Part shown: in pieces, positions 1 to 12,739 of the stretch | How positions within the stretch are numbered: the stretch's first letter is position 1 | Layout of the letters: every line of letters starts with the position of its first letter | Assembly: GCA_949987705.1 (NCBI GenBank) | Contig: OX465281.1 | Coordinates: forward strand, 157,494,393-157,558,392 | Length of the DNA: 64,000 nt | Origin: Thereva unica | Taxonomy: Eukaryota > Arthropoda > Insecta > Diptera > Therevidae | Reading direction: 5' to 3' | Notes under the pieces: model-generated | What the model was told of the DNA's origin: nothing | The model's input: only the letters and a program-made list of their open reading frames with translations | Database searches by the model: none | Translations under genes and position numbers: made by a program

Positions 1-211
1 CCAAGAACGAACCTGTTAACAGATGTTGTGTGGTCTTCAATACCTACAAATCCTGTTTTTCCCCCTCCATAAGTAAACAGTCTTTTAAAAGAAAATTGAT
101 ATCCCTATTATCATCCTAGTCTGTACTAATCAATATAGCTTAAGTTATATTTAGGTACTATAATAAGGGCAATGATGTAAATTAGTTTAAGTGTGCCTTG
201 TTTTGGCTTAT

Positions 212-244
212 TAATAAATAAATAAATAAATAAATAAATAAATT
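212..244. repeat. (AATA)n microsatellite
   Basis: About eight AATA units directly precede the surviving Gypsy integrase reading frame. The 211 bases before it are AT-rich with no feature I recognise. The microsatellite marks the point where the upstream part of the retroelement is lost. Confidence 0.9.
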
Positions 245-1434
245 ATACCCGTAAGCAAAATGAACCTGAAATTAAAGACTTAACAGAAATAGTGCATAGT
301 ATTAATGTCAGCGAGGATAAGAAAGAGTTTCTCAAAAAAGAAACGCTGAAAGACCCTGTTTTGTCAAAGTTAAAGAAAATTATAGAAAATGGCTGGCCAA
401 ACAAACAGTCACAATTAGAAGAGAACATTAAAAAATTTTGGAAATTGAAACAGGATCTCTATATTGAGGATGATATTATATTCTTTAATGACCGAATACT
501 GATACCATCTTCCTTGAAATCTGAAGTCTTAAATAAATTACATGAAGCTCATCTTGGTATCGAGAAAACTAAGGCTCGAGCTAGGATGGTAGTTTTTTGG
601 CCAGGTATAAACGAAGACACTGAGAACTTAATCACAAAATGCCCTATATGTCAAAAACATAGAAATTCAAATACGAAAGAACCTATGTTGTCGCATGAGA
701 TCCCGGACGTACCATATTTTAAAATTGGGATGGACATTATGGAAATTGGGGGTAAATCAATTTTAATTGTAGCTGATTACTAATCAAAGTATCTGGATAT
801 AGAACCAATTTATAAGAAAACAACTAACGCAATCGTTCAAAAGCTAAAAAACATATTCTCAATTCATGGAATCCCTAGAATAACAGTCGCGGACAACATG
901 CCATTTGGTTCTTATGAAATTGAGGAAATTTGCTTCCACGTTAGATATTGATGTACAAACATCAAGTCCCCGATATCCGAAATCAAATGGTTTCGCGGAA
1001 AAATTCGTACAAATAGCTAAGGCACTAATTAGAAAATCACAGGAAAGCGCGAGTGAACTATTGAATGCAATATTAGAATATCGCAATACCCCAATTAAAG
1101 GGATACAGAAAAGTCCTGCTGAGTTACTCTTCGGAAGGAGGTGTAGAACGCTACTCCCACGCAAATTATCTACTTTTATAAGTAAAACGAATAAAGAAAC
1201 TAAACAAGTACTAACAAGAAATTGTAAACGAAATATGTAAGTATTATTATGATAGGAGCACTAGAAAAAACACTGAGTTTTCTGAGGGTTCACTAGTGTG
1301 GGTTCAAGAGGAGAAGAATTGGGAGAAGACTGTTGATATTAGAAAGGATGAAGCACCTCGATGTTATTGGATTAAGTTGGGGAATGGAAGCACCATTCGC
1401 AGAAACTCATCAGTTCTCCGGAAATGTAAATGTT
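245..1434 (+). pseudogene. Gypsy-type pol relic: integrase
   Basis: C-terminal half of a Gypsy retrotransposon polyprotein; the integrase would insert element cDNA into host DNA. Visible in order: an HHCC zinc-binding N-terminal domain (about 540-665, ending CPICQKH), the first core Asp in GMDIME (about 730), the second Asp in VADN (about 890), the Glu region SPRYPKSNGFAEK (about 967-1005), and a C-terminal segment with GSLVWVQEE and a final RRNSSVLRKC (about 1289-1434). It is broken by an in-frame TAA at 781-783, just after the DY that precedes the core helix, and by a frameshift near 900-910. A further frame change occurs near 1235. Protease, RT and RNase H are absent, replaced upstream by the AATA tract. 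Family assignment is firm; clade is not. Confidence 0.85.
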
Positions 1435-1718
1435 AAATTTAAAAAAAAAAAAAAAAAGGTATAGAGAATAATAATACCTAATAAAACAAAAAACAAAAAA
1501 AAAATAAAGTGTTCATGAAATAAATGGATTGCAAGCCTTGGACAATTCCACTTCTGTGTGATCCCTTGGTGCGTATCTATCTATATATATTTTATTTTAC
1601 TCTTAAATTTTGTTAATGACATTTAAATTCAATAGAGATGTTAAAGTTAATCATTGGGGTTGAACTGAAGGAGTTGAATTAAAATTGTATAATGACGTAG
1701 CTTAAGCAATTCAAAGTT

Positions 1719-1728
1719 AAGGGGGAGG
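1719..1728 (+). promoter_or_regulatory. Polypurine tract of the Gypsy relic
   Basis: AAGGGGGAGG lies directly before the TG that opens the 3' LTR, the usual position of the plus-strand primer in LTR retroelements. The 1435-1718 stretch between integrase and this tract is A/T-rich 3' untranslated sequence. Confidence 0.75.
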
Positions 1729-1943
1729 TGTAGTATATATAAGGAAATATGGATTGTAATATATAAAGAATATATGTATATGTATATTAAGATGGATTGC
1801 CGTTAGATCACATTGAATATAAAAACAAGCGGCAGTCTAGCTCAAGTTATCGTGAGATGAAGTCAGATAATAAATTGTTTTAAAATAATACTTCTTTTTT
1901 AAATAATACATTAACTAACTGAATGAATTAACTAATCATAACA
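1729..1943 (+). repeat. 3' LTR of the Gypsy relic
   Basis: Begins TGTAGTATAT right after the polypurine tract, contains a TATA-rich stretch and an AATAAA signal at 1869-1874, and probably ends near TAACA at about 1943. No matching 5' LTR is in the window, so the right end is inferred from the terminal CA and from the abutting Helitron. This copy has lost its 5' half. Confidence 0.6.
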
Positions 1944-2249
1944 ATAATCCTCACTAATATTATAGATGCGAAAGTAACTCTGTCTGTCTGTCTGTTACGC
2001 TTTCTCGCCTAAACCCCTGGACCGATTTTGATGAAATTTGCTACAGACATAGTAGTTTATACCTTGGAGACGGACATAGGCTACTTTTTATGGAGAAAAG
2101 AGGGTTGAAGGGGGTCAAATGGGGTTCAATAAGTTGTAAGGGGATTTTTTTCATTCTTTTTTTCTATTGTATAAAAAATAACTGACTGACAGACAACGCA
2201 CAACCTAAACCGCTAGAGCTAAAGGGCTGAAATTTTGACAGTGCATCCC

Positions 2250-2830
2250 TATAATGATGTGGACATCCACTAAGAAGCGATTTTTCGAAATTCATCCCCT
2301 AAGTTGGTCAAATGGGGTTTACCCAAACCGCTGGAGCTATAGGGCTGAAATTTTGACAGTGCATCCTATAATGGCGTCGACATCCACTATACAGCGATTT
2401 TTCGAAATTCATCCCCTAAGGGGGTCAAATAAGGTTTACGCAAACCGCTGGAGCTATAGGGCTGAAATTTTGACAGTGCATCACTATAATAAGGTGGACA
2501 TCCACTTAGGAGCGATTTTTTGAAATTTACTCCCTAAGGGGGTTAAATGGGGTTAACCTAAAGCGCTGGAGCTAAACGGCTGAAATTTTGACAATGCATC
2601 TCTATAATGACGTGGACATACACGAAGAATCGATTTTTCGAAATTTATCCCCTAAAGGGGTGAAATGGGGTTACCAAACTACTGGAGCTATAGGGCTGAA
2701 ATTTTGACAGTGCATCCCTATAACGACGTGGTCATCCACTAAGAGGCGATTACTCGAAATTCATCCCCTAAGGGGATGAAATGGGGTTAACCCAAAACTC
2801 TGAAGCTGAAGGGCTGAAATTTTGACAGTG
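2250..2830. repeat. ~117-bp satellite monomers inside Helitron
   Basis: About five head-to-tail monomers, each containing GAAATTCATCCCCTAAG, an AACCGCTGGAGCTATAGGGC block and AATTTTGACAGTGCATC. The same monomer recurs in the two downstream copies, at 46.7-47.1 kb and about 13 times in the Helitron at 48-50 kb. Short reading frames across it are by-products of the repeat and not genes. Confidence 0.9.
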
Positions 2831-3971
2831 CCCAGCTAGCACAAAATAGTAGCATTGGAGTTAATCTAACTAGTAAAATAGTCGCAAGATAAGATATGTA
2901 GTCCGACTGTAGCTCCATTGCGACTGAAAAGGAAGATCTTTAATGTTTATTTTGTAACAACTTTGGTCGCAACGAGGCGAAAAATATGCTCTTGCTATGT
3001 TTTATAAGAGTTGTTGCCACAAACTGAAGTTGCACGCAATAAGATAAAACATTTCGAGCATCCGGAAAAGTTATTATTATTTATAATATTACATATTTTT
3101 AACAAAAAAGAAATCGCAGTTTAAGTGTGTTTCAAAAGTCAGAGACATAATGGAATGAAACGAAAAAACAAGACACTACTCACTATGTATACTTTAAAAT
3201 TAAATCATTGTAGGATTTCACACCAAACTTATAAAACAAATGCCATTTTGTTGATGAATGTGGGTGACTTACCCCTGGAAAATTCACGCGCCACCCGAAA
3301 AAAGAAAATTTGGAAAATATTTGGGAAATTAGAAAAATTTCGAGTTTTTAATATTAGCGTGGCACTCTGAAAACTATAGCTAAACACATTTTTTTAAGCT
3401 CCTAGTATTATATTGCACTAAAAAATGGTTATAGGAGAGATAAACACCATAGAAAACCGCTTTTGTTTTTTCTTAAATAAAACTGAATAGTGTAGAAAAA
3501 ACTTAGAACGATGAAAAATATGGCGAGTGTGGAGCTTTTGACAGATGTTTTCCCCAAGGTCCTTGTAACTGCACAAAAACCTACCTACAGCCTTTTGAAC
3601 CTTTAAAATGTAATATTAACTTGATAAAAACTTACTTAGTCAACTTAGTCATATTAAGGTTGTTAACTAGTTACTCAATTTGTAGCAGTTGCAATATAAA
3701 AACATTTTTGAAATGTGATACTAAAGAAAATGTTTTAATAACTTTAATTTAATTTAAATATGACATCTGTTTTGCAACTGTTATCGAACAACAAGTGCAT
3801 TTTTCCGTAACAAATATAAAACTGTAGTGTAACTGAACCGGATGATTTGTTGCCAAGTTTTAATTCGAGATAATAATAAAACCTACATGTGACTACATTT
3901 CTTTAAAAAAACTGGAATACGACCCAATTGTAACATAAATTTGTTACAAATTGAAATCTGTGCTAGCTGGG
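2831..3971. mobile_element. 1,141-bp element with 13-bp TIRs, copy 1
   Basis: Bounded by CCCAGCTAGCACA and its exact reverse complement. It interrupts the satellite monomer at GACAGTG, and the monomer resumes after it (GGATCCCTATAATC), so this is an insertion. Target duplication is unclear (perhaps GTG/TGG). Contains a subterminal inverted pair AGTCGCAA/TTGCGACT near 2,880-2,930. No transposase frame; the short open frame at 3,125-3,370 has no recognisable domain. Superfamily not identified. Confidence 0.8.
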
Positions 3972-4353
3972 TGGATCCCTATAATCACGAAGAAATGAAT
4001 GACTCGAAATTCACTTTATTTAATATTCATTTGTGATTGCTTCATAATTTCTTGCACTCACGTAAATAGGAGAACAAACTTAACGAACGTTCGTCAAACC
4101 CTAAAATGTCACTTCTCTTGATGTCATATACATGCCAATCTCTGCTTTAAAATGTGCAGATTTGTTGAGCACAGGTGATATTCGCAGCAATATGTTAACC
4201 ATATTTATTAAAAAAATGCACTATAATAAACCCTTTTTAGGGATAATAACAGCTGACTTTTTTGTTTGTTTTTGTTTTTTTTTAAGGAAAACATTGCACA
4301 TAATAAACAGTTTTTATTTAAAGGCGTTGCAAGGCACGCGGGGTTTATGCTAG

Positions 4354-4644
4354 TTCTATTATATAACAACTTTAATTTACAGAATTATTATTGAGAACTT
4401 TGAGTTTCACATATAATATTATTACGAATTTATTGAATTGAATTTACTAAATAAAATTGAAGCGTTATAAATTGAATTTGTACTCTTTTATTCAGGTGTT
4501 CGGCAATTAGAAGCCAAAGGCGGCAAATAAATTTTCTTTATTTTCTGAGATTTTTGCAACAAAAACATATGGTATTCTACTTATGATACCCTTTCAATTG
4601 ATACCCGTGTTGAGAGGGTGGTGAAGAAAAGTGAGGGTGGTGAA
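4354..4644. other. Helitron flank carried in the repeat unit
   Basis: AT-rich non-coding DNA between the Helitron 3' end and the next unit, repeated at about 6,711-7,001 and 9,068-9,342. It contains the start of the TTGATACCC/GGTGGTGAAGAA minisatellite that continues past 9,342. No gene seen. Confidence 0.7.
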
Positions 4645-6710
4645 GAAATTCATCCCCTAAGTTGGTCAAATGGGGTTTACCCAAACCGCTGGAGCTATAG
4701 GGCTGAAATTTTGACAGTGCATTCTATAATGGCGTCGACATCCACTATACAGCGATTTTTCGAAATTCATCCCCTAAGGGGGTCAAATAAGGTTTACGCA
4801 AACCGCTGGAGCTATAGGGCTGAAATTTTGACAGTGCATCACTATAATAAGGTGGACATCCACTTAGGAGCGATTTTTTGAAATTTACTCCCTAAGGGGG
4901 TTAAATGGGGTTAACCTAAAGCGCTGGAGCTAAACGGCTGAAATTTTGACAATGCATCTCTATAATGACGTGGACATACACGAAGAATCGATTTTTCGAA
5001 ATTTATCCCCTAAAGGGGTGAAATGGGGTTACCAAACTACTGGAGCTATAGGGCTGAAATTTTGACAGTGCATCCCTATAACGACGTGGTCATCCACTAA
5101 GAGGCGATTACTCGAAATTCATCCCCTAAGGGGATGAAATGGGGTTAACCCAAAACTCTGAAGCTGAAGGGCTGAAATTTTGACAGTGCCCAGCTAGCAC
5201 AAAATAGTAGCATTGGAGTTAATCTAACTAGTAAAAGAGTCGCAAGATAAGATATGTAGTCCGACTGTAGCTCCATTGCGACTGAAAAGGAAGATCTTTA
5301 ATGTTTATTTTGTAACAACTTTGGTCGCAACGAGGCGAAAAATATGCTCTTGCTATGTTTTATAAGAGTTGTTGCCACAAACTGAAGTTGCACGCAATAA
5401 GATAAAACATTTCGAGCATCCGGAAAAGTTATTATTATTTATAATATTACATATTTTTAACAAAAAAGAAATCGCAGTTTAAGTGTGTTTCAAAAGTCAG
5501 AGACATAATGGAATGAAACGAAAAAACAAGACACTACTCACTATGTATACTTTAAAATTAAATCATTGTAGGATTTCACACCAAACTTATAAAACAAATG
5601 CCATTTTGTTGATGAATGTGGGTGACTTACCCCTGGAAAATTCACGCGCCACCCGAAAAAAGAAAATTTGGAAAATATTTGGGAAATTAGAAAAATTTCG
5701 AGTTTTTAATATTAGCGTGGCACTCTGAAAACTATAGCTAAACACATTTTTTTAAGCTCCTAGTATTATATTGCACTAAAAAATGGTTATAGGAGAGATA
5801 AACACCATAGAAAACCGCTTTTGTTTTTTCTTAAATAAAACTGAATAGTGTAGAAAAAACTTAGAACGATGAAAAATATGGCGAGTGTGGAGCTTTTGAC
5901 AGATGTTTTCCCCAAGGTCCTTGTAACTGCACAAAAACCTACCTACAGCCTTTTGAACCTTTAAAATGTAATATTAACTTGATAAAAACTTACTTAGTCA
6001 ACTTAGTCATATTAAGGTTGTTAACTAGTTACTCAATTTGTAGCAGTTGCAATATAAAAACATTTTTGAAATGTGATACTAAAGAAAATGTTTTAATAAC
6101 TTTAATTTAATTTAAATATGACATCTGTTTTGCAACTGTTATCGAACAACAAGTGCATTTTTCCGTAACAAATATAAAACTGTAGTGTAACTGAACCGGA
6201 TGATTTGTTGCCAAGTTTTAATTCGAGATAATAATAAAACCTACATGTGACTACATTTCTTTAAAAAAACTGGAATACGACCCAATTGTAACATAAATTT
6301 GTTACAAATTGAAATCTGTGCTAGCTGGGTGGATCCCTATAATCACGAAGAAATGAATGACTCGAAATTCACTTTATTTAATATTCATTTGTGATTGCTT
6401 CATAATTTCTTGCACTCACGTAAATAGGAGAACAAACTTAACGAACGTTCGTCAAACCCTAAAATGTCACTTCTCTTGATGTCATATACATGCCAATCTC
6501 TGCTTTAAAATGTGCAGATTTGTTGAGCACAGGTGATATTCGCAGCAATATGTTAACCATATTTATTAAAAAAATGCACTATAATAAACCCTTTTTAGGG
6601 ATAATAACAGCTGACTTTTTTGTTTGTTTTTGTTTTTTTTAAGGAAAACATTGCACATAATAAACAGTTTTTATTTAAAGGCGTTGCAAGGCACGCGGGG
6701 TTTATGCTAG
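4645..6710 (+). mobile_element. 5'-truncated Helitron, tandem copy 2
   Basis: Satellite monomers, nested TIR element and intact CTAG 3' end, but no 5'-TC end, because the tandem duplication began inside the satellite. A by-product of segmental duplication, not a separate transposition. Confidence 0.85.
5189..6329. mobile_element. 1,141-bp TIR element, copy 2
   Basis: Same 13-bp inverted ends (CCCAGCTAGCACA) and same length as copy 1, duplicated with the surrounding unit. Differs from copy 1 by a few substitutions. Confidence 0.8.
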
Positions 6711-7001
6711 TTCTATTATATAACAACTTTAATTTACAGAATTATTATTGAGAACTTTGAGTTTCACATATAATATTATTACGAATTTATTGAATTGAAT
6801 TTACTAAATAAAATTGAAGCGTTATAAATTGAATTTGTACTCTTTTATTCAGGTGTTCGGCAATTAGAAGCCAAAGGCGGCAAATAAATTTTCTTTATTT
6901 TCTGAGATTTTTGCAACAAAAACATATGGTATTCTACTTATGATACCCTTTCAATTGATACCCGTGTTGAGAGGGTGGTGAAGAAAAGTGAGGGTGGTGA
7001 A

Positions 7002-9067
7002 GAAATTCATCCCCTAAGTTGGTCAAATGGGGTTTACCCAAACCGCTGGAGCTATAGGGCTGAAATTTTGACAGTGCATTCTATAATGGCGTCGACATCC
7101 ACTATACAGCGATTTTTCGAAATTCATCCCCTAAGGGGGTCAAATAAGGTTTACGCAAACCGCTGGAGCTATAGGGCTGAAATTTTGACAGTGCATCACT
7201 ATAATAAGGTGGACATCCACTTAGGAGCGATTTTTTGAAATTTACTCCCTAAGGGGGTTAAATGGGGTTAACCTAAAGCGCTGGAGCTAAACGGCTGAAA
7301 TTTTGACAATGCATCTCTATAATGACGTGGACATACACGAAGAATCGATTTTTCGAAATTTATCCCCTAAAGGGGTGAAATGGGGTTACCAAACTACTGG
7401 AGCTATAGGGCTGAAATTTTGACAGTGCATCCCTATAACGACGTGGTCATCCACTAAGAGGCGATTACTCGAAATTCATCCCCTAAGGGGATGAAATGGG
7501 GTTAACCCAAAACTCTGAAGCTGAAGGGCTGAAATTTTGACAGTGCCCAGCTAGCACAAAATAGTAGCATTGGAGTTAATCTAACTAGTAAAAGAGTCGC
7601 AAGATAAGATATGTAGTCCGACTGTAGCTCCATTGCGACTGAAAAGGAAGATCTTTAATGTTTATTTTGTAACAACTTTGGTCGCAACGAGGCGAAAAAT
7701 ATGCTCTTGCTATGTTTTATAAGAGTTGTTGCCACAAACTGAAGTTGCACGCAATAAGATAAAACATTTCGAGCATCCGGAAAAGTTATTATTATTTATA
7801 ATATTACATATTTTTAACAAAAAAGAAATCGCAGTTTAAGTGTGTTTCAAAAGTCAGAGACATAATGGAATGAAACGAAAAAACAAGACACTACTCACTA
7901 TGTATACTTTAAAATTAAATCATTGTAGGATTTCACACCAAACTTATAAAATAAATGCCATTTTGTTGATGAATGTGGGTGACTTACCCCTGGAAAATTC
8001 ACGCGCCACCCGAAAAAAGAAAATTTGGAAAATATTTGGGAAATTAGAAAAATTTCGAGTTTTTAATATTAGCGTGGCACTCTGAAAACTATAGCTAAAC
8101 ACATTTTTTTAAGCTCCTAGTATTATATTGCACTAAAAAATGGTTATAGGAGAGATAAACACCATAGAAAACCGCTTTTGTTTTTTCTTAAATAAAACTG
8201 AATAGTGTAGAAAAAACTTAGAACGATGAAAAATATGGCGAGTGTGGAGCTTTTGACAGATGTTTTCCCCAAGGTCCTTGTAACTGCACAAAAACCTACC
8301 TACAGCCTTTTGAACCTTTAAAATGTAATATTAACTTGATAAAAACTTACTTAGTCAACTTAGTCATATTAAGGTTGTTAACTAGTTACTCAATTTGTAG
8401 CAGTTGCAATATAAAAACATTTTTGAAATGTGATACTAAAGAAAATGTTTTAATAACTTTAATTTAATTTAAATATGACATCTGTTTTGCAACTGTTATC
8501 GAACAACAAGTGCATTTTTCCGTAACAAATATAAAACTGTAGTGTAACTGAACCGGATGATTTGTTGCCAAGTTTTAATTCGAGATAATAATAAAACCTA
8601 CATGTGACTACATTTCTTTAAAAAAACTGGAATACGACCCAATTGTAACATAAATTTGTTACAAATTGAAATCTGTGCTAGCTGGGTGGATCCCTATAAT
8701 CACGAAGAAATGAATGACTCGAAATTCACTTTATTTAATATTCATTTGTGATTGCTTCATAATTTCTTGCACTCACGTAAATAGGAGAACAAACTTAACG
8801 AACGTTCGTCAAACCCTAAAATGTCACTTCTCTTGATGTCATATACATGCCAATCTCTGCTTTAAAATGTGCAGATTTGTTGAGCACAGGTGATATTCGC
8901 AGCAATATGTTAACCATATTTATTAAAAAAATGCACTATAATAAACCCTTTTTAAGGATAATAACAGCTGACTTTTTTGTTTGTTTTTGTTTTTTTTAAG
9001 GAAAACATTGCACATAATAAACAGTTTTTATTTAAAGGCGTTGCAAGGCACGCGGGGTTTATGCTAG
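7002..9067 (+). mobile_element. 5'-truncated Helitron, tandem copy 3
   Basis: Third copy of the truncated Helitron segment, ending CTAG at 9,064-9,067 followed by T. It shares copy 2's private variants and adds its own (for example AAAATAAATGCC and TTTTTAAGGATA). Confidence 0.85.
7546..8686. mobile_element. 1,141-bp TIR element, copy 3
   Basis: Third copy with the same 13-bp inverted termini, lying at the same offset in its unit as copies 1 and 2. Confidence 0.8.
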
Positions 9068-9284
9068 TTCTATTATATAACAACTTTAATTTACAGAATT
9101 ATTATTGAGAACTTTGAGTTTCACATATAATATTATTACGAATTTATTGAATTGAATTTACTAAATAAAATTGAAGCGTTATAAATTGAATTTGTACTCT
9201 TTTATTCAGGTGTTCGGCAATTAGAAGCCAAAGGCGGCAAATAAATTTTCTTTATTTTCTGAGATTTTTGCAACAAAAACATAT

Positions 9285-9735
9285 GGTATTCTACTTATGA
9301 TACCCTTTCAATTGATACCCGTGTTGAGAGGGTGGTGAAGAAGTGGTAATCCGCCCTCTTGAGGCCGCCGATATGGACTTTACGACATAGCTTTTTGTAT
9401 TCTACTTATCATACCCTTTCATTTGATACCCATGTCGAGGGGGTGGTGAAGAAAATGGTAATGCGTCCTCTTGAGATGGCCGCGGTGGAGTATACTATAG
9501 TGCTTATTGTACTCTACTTATAATTCCATTTCAATTGATACCCATGTCGAGGGGTTGTGAAGAAAATGGTAATCCGTCCTTTTGAGATGACCGGCCTGGA
9601 TCCTAACCATATATTGAGTATGCTATATCGCTTACAGTATTATACTTATAATACCGTTTCAATTGATACCCATGTCGATAGAGTGGTGAAGAAATGGTAA
9701 TCCGCCCTCTTGAGACTCCTACCAGTTTAATATGA
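9285..9735. repeat. Minisatellite, ~110-128-bp units
   Basis: Four diverged units each with a TTCTACTTAT block, TTGATACCCATGTCGAG, GTGGTGAAGAA and CCGCCCTCTTGAGA, some followed by TATTGAGTATACTATAT. The same units lie inside the hAT MITE at 43.3-43.9 kb. It directly follows the triplication, whose unit ends in the first of these repeats. Confidence 0.85.
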
Positions 9736-10050
9736 ACGCTTTTTGTTAATCATCGAAATGATAGGGAGTGTTATCTGACATCATAGTCCAGGCGCTAGAG
9801 CAGTGAAACCTATAACTTTTGGTTTTGGCGTGATGTAACGGACTTTTTTGGTGGAATCGGTCAGAAATGACATCCCCAACAATATTTAGGGGGTGCGCAT
9901 GCATGAAACTCCCAGGAAAATTTTTGGTAGCCCAGAAACTAAAAAAATCACTAAAAATTCCCTGTTTTTTTGCCTTTCTTGTTAAATATCTCTTAACGAA
10001 GGCTTCTAGGCGAAAAATTTGTTGAATATGTTTTGTTCGTTATTGGAGTT
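9736..10050. other. Unassigned non-coding stretch
   Basis: Left flank of the long-LTR Gypsy element. I see no coding frame, structured repeat or known family signature. Confidence 0.5.
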
Positions 10051-12739
10051 TGTAACTGTCTGGAGTGGGTGTGCCATAGCACGAAGTAGGGAGGTAAACA
10101 CATCTCAGTAAGGATGTGTAAGACTCGCTTTACACAAAAAAATAATTTGGAGAAAGGGGCAGAAAGAAGGTGACTGGGCAGGCTTGACCGCCGAGGGGGA
10201 TTGCCGAAATTGTAACATCCGCTGCACCGATCGTCGGCACGACGTGCGGTGCGCAAACTAGCTCGCCGGATGGGGTGGGGTACAGGGATGCCGAATGGTG
10301 ACAGTTCAAACAAAACTAAAACTCGTGCCTGCATACGAAAATTTAAAAAGAGCGGCGGTGGCGGAGAAACAAACCTACCGAGGCCAGCAAGAGGGGGCCT
10401 ACCGACAGGGGAGAGAGGTGGTCACCGGTTACACTGCCATATTTAAGGAGGTTCACAAAATTACAATCAAGTTATAAATGTTAAGCACTCACCTTGTTGA
10501 GGGCATCCTACATCCTGGGGGCGTCAATCCCCCTCCCCGCGAGATTTCTTAGTACCACATCTTCTTGACTTTAATATTTTTGGTATGCATTAGTCACGTG
10601 TTGTATCATATTTGTTATCGTAGGTTACAAATTTTTGTTATTAGTATATGCGGTTAATATTAAGTTGAATGTTCATTCATAGGTGTTTAGTTTATTTCAT
10701 ATTAATTTATTGCAAATTTTCAAAATTATACGTTCTAATTTATATGTGGTTTATTTTTCATTTCTTATTTATTTTTTTAGCTTTTTTCATAATAGTTTAT
10801 TTTAAATTCTCAAAATTTTGGGTTCTTTTTACATGTAGTTATTATTCTATTTAATTTATCATTTATTTATTATGGGTTTAGTTTATTTCATCTTAATTTA
10901 TTTTAAAATTTTCAAAATTTAATGTTTAGGTGTTTAGTTTATTTCATATTAATTTATTGCAAATTTTCAAAGATTTAGGTTCTGATTACATATATATAGT
11001 TACTATTTTATTTCTTATTTTCTTATTATGTGTTTAGTTTAATTTATTTTAATTTAGTTTTAAATTTCCCAAAATTTCATGTTCTGATTGTGGTTTAGAA
11101 TTCCCTTCTTAATTATTTTTAGTTTATTTCATTATAGTTTATTGCAAATTCTCAAAAATTTAGGTTCTTACTACGGTAACTTTTAATTTCTATTTCTTGT
11201 TTTATTTTTGTTTATTTTATTTTATTTAAGCACACCAATAAAAATATTGTTCAACTTAAGTTTTATTTATTTCTTTATATATTTAAAAAAAGGCTTTCTT
11301 TGTTTCTGTTCTGATTGTGGTTTGATAAGTTCCTCTTTTACTTTTTAGAACTTTTTATTTTATTTTTATTAAATTTTACTCTTTCTTTTTTTTTGTACTA
11401 AAAACGTCATTGTCCCCATATTCTCAACTCAATTTTAAAAAAAATTTTTTTTCTTCTTTTATAGAATTTTGTCTTTAATTATTTTAAAGTTTGATTTTAA
11501 ATATAAATATAGAGTAGTTTCAGTCTCGAAATATATTTATATAGGATCTTCATTTACAACCCAACTTTTATACGAATGTCATGCCAGACAATATCGCGCC
11601 CCGATCCATAACTAACACTTTCTTTACTTTCTCACCATTAAATTTAAAAAGGTACAATTGATTACAAATTCTTTTATTTTTTAATCTTTTATTCCCAAAA
11701 ATAGAAAAATACGTCAAATATTCTTGATTTTTTTTTTCGTCATCACCATGTAATTCCGCGGTTAAATATTTTGTTTATTTTTTTGGTTTTATTGTTATTT
11801 ATATACATAGATATACTTCCCTTCTTTTTATTCCTTTTTAGTTTTAGTTTTATCTATCGCTTCAATCTTCAATCTCAGTTCCAATCCTCTTCACAGCTAT
11901 TCCCTTTTACAGTTCCAATTAACTCATGGGTTGTTTTGCCTCAGCCACAATAACTACACATTAGGTTGCACAAAACTAAACTTATCTATCTTAGCATACG
12001 CAGAATTTATTAAAATATATATCCGAAAAAAAATTTATGCGAAAACTATAAGTATATCCGGCTAATTTTCAGTTTGCACTCCCGTACGTTATACACACGA
12101 TCAACAAGTGGCGCGATCCGGGCTCAAAAAAACATTCCCATCCACCATCCTCTGTGTCTTGCTGTCTCCGATATCCATCGATTTCTCTCCCAACAATCCC
12201 CACATCCATCCTCAAAAAGCCCATCAGAATCCAATTCCCCGATCAGGCGATTTCCGAAAACGGCAAAACGAATCCCGTTACCCCGCATTCCTGATGCGTA
12301 TTCTATTGAACATTTATTCATGTTTGTTTGTGTGTGTATTTTTAAATTGTGTTGTTGGATATCGGGATTGTTTTTCGAAGTTTTATAATTTGCTTGTAAA
12401 AGTATAATATCGGGATTTAAGGATGTCGGATTTGCCGATTGTGGGAGTGTTGGTACGTATTTTTTTTTGGTTTAGGAAGCGGGATGACTGCCAATGGGCA
12501 TGAAAAGAATTGCTCAACGATGAAAGCCGGGTTGCCATGTAATATGCCGGTTGCATTTGTTTAAAGTGGGAAAAAAAATTTTCTCTTTTTCTTTTTAGTG
12601 ATAGGCGTTGGTGTTAGGGTCTTTACTATTTTTTTTTTGGTTAAACAGAGAGAAGAAAAGGAATTTTTGTGATAGGCGATGGTGTTAGTGCCTTTATCTT
12701 TTTTTTTGTTATTGGCCTTTAAGTATGGCGACCGTTACA
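10051..12739 (-). repeat. Long LTR, left copy (element 3' LTR)
   Basis: 2,689 bp, extremely T-rich on the plus strand from about 10,550 to 11,850. Compared with the right copy it carries about 37 extra bases near 10,229-10,266. Small open frames here are compositional and occur at matching places in the other LTR; no protein domain is visible. Confidence 0.88.

Larger units (their letters stand above)
1948..4353 (+). mobile_element. Non-autonomous Helitron with internal satellite
   Basis: Starts TCCTCACTAATATTATAG and ends in a GC-rich short stretch followed by CTAG (4350-4353). It is flanked by A on the left and T on the right, the Helitron signature (5'-TC, 3'-CTRR, insertion between A and T). 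A second Helitron at 48,077-50,104 shares both ends. The 5' end carries TCTG repeats and a conserved block around CGATTTTGATGAAATTTGC. Inside are about five satellite monomers and a nested TIR element. No Rep/helicase coding is present, so it would depend on an autonomous partner. The right two-thirds is part of the tandem triplication. Confidence 0.85.
2287..9342. repeat. Tandem triplication, unit 2,357-2,358 bp
   Basis: Three nearly identical direct copies: about 2,287-4,644, 4,645-7,001 and 7,002-9,342. Each holds satellite monomers, the TIR element, the Helitron 3' end and about 280 bp of flanking sequence. Copies 2 and 3 share variants against copy 1 (for example CATTCTATAATGG for CATCCTATAATGG, AAAAGAGTCGC for AAAATAGTCGC, and one fewer T near 6,640), suggesting copy 3 derives from copy 2. 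The junctions carry a doubled GGGTGGTGAAGAA with a short filler. The flank continues uninterrupted only after copy 3. Confidence 0.93.

Noticed and set aside
2254..2523. Repeated small protein genes (also 4,618-4,881 and 6,975-7,238)
   Set aside because: Frames are created by the ~117-bp satellite period and vanish where monomers vary.
3125..3370. Conserved 81-codon gene in three copies
   Set aside because: Conservation reflects recent tandem duplication of the whole unit; no domain, and the frame lies in a non-coding TIR element.
12074..12388. LTR-encoded protein (also 22,290-22,604)
   Set aside because: The two copies agree because LTRs are copies of each other; no domain, and another frame is equally open.
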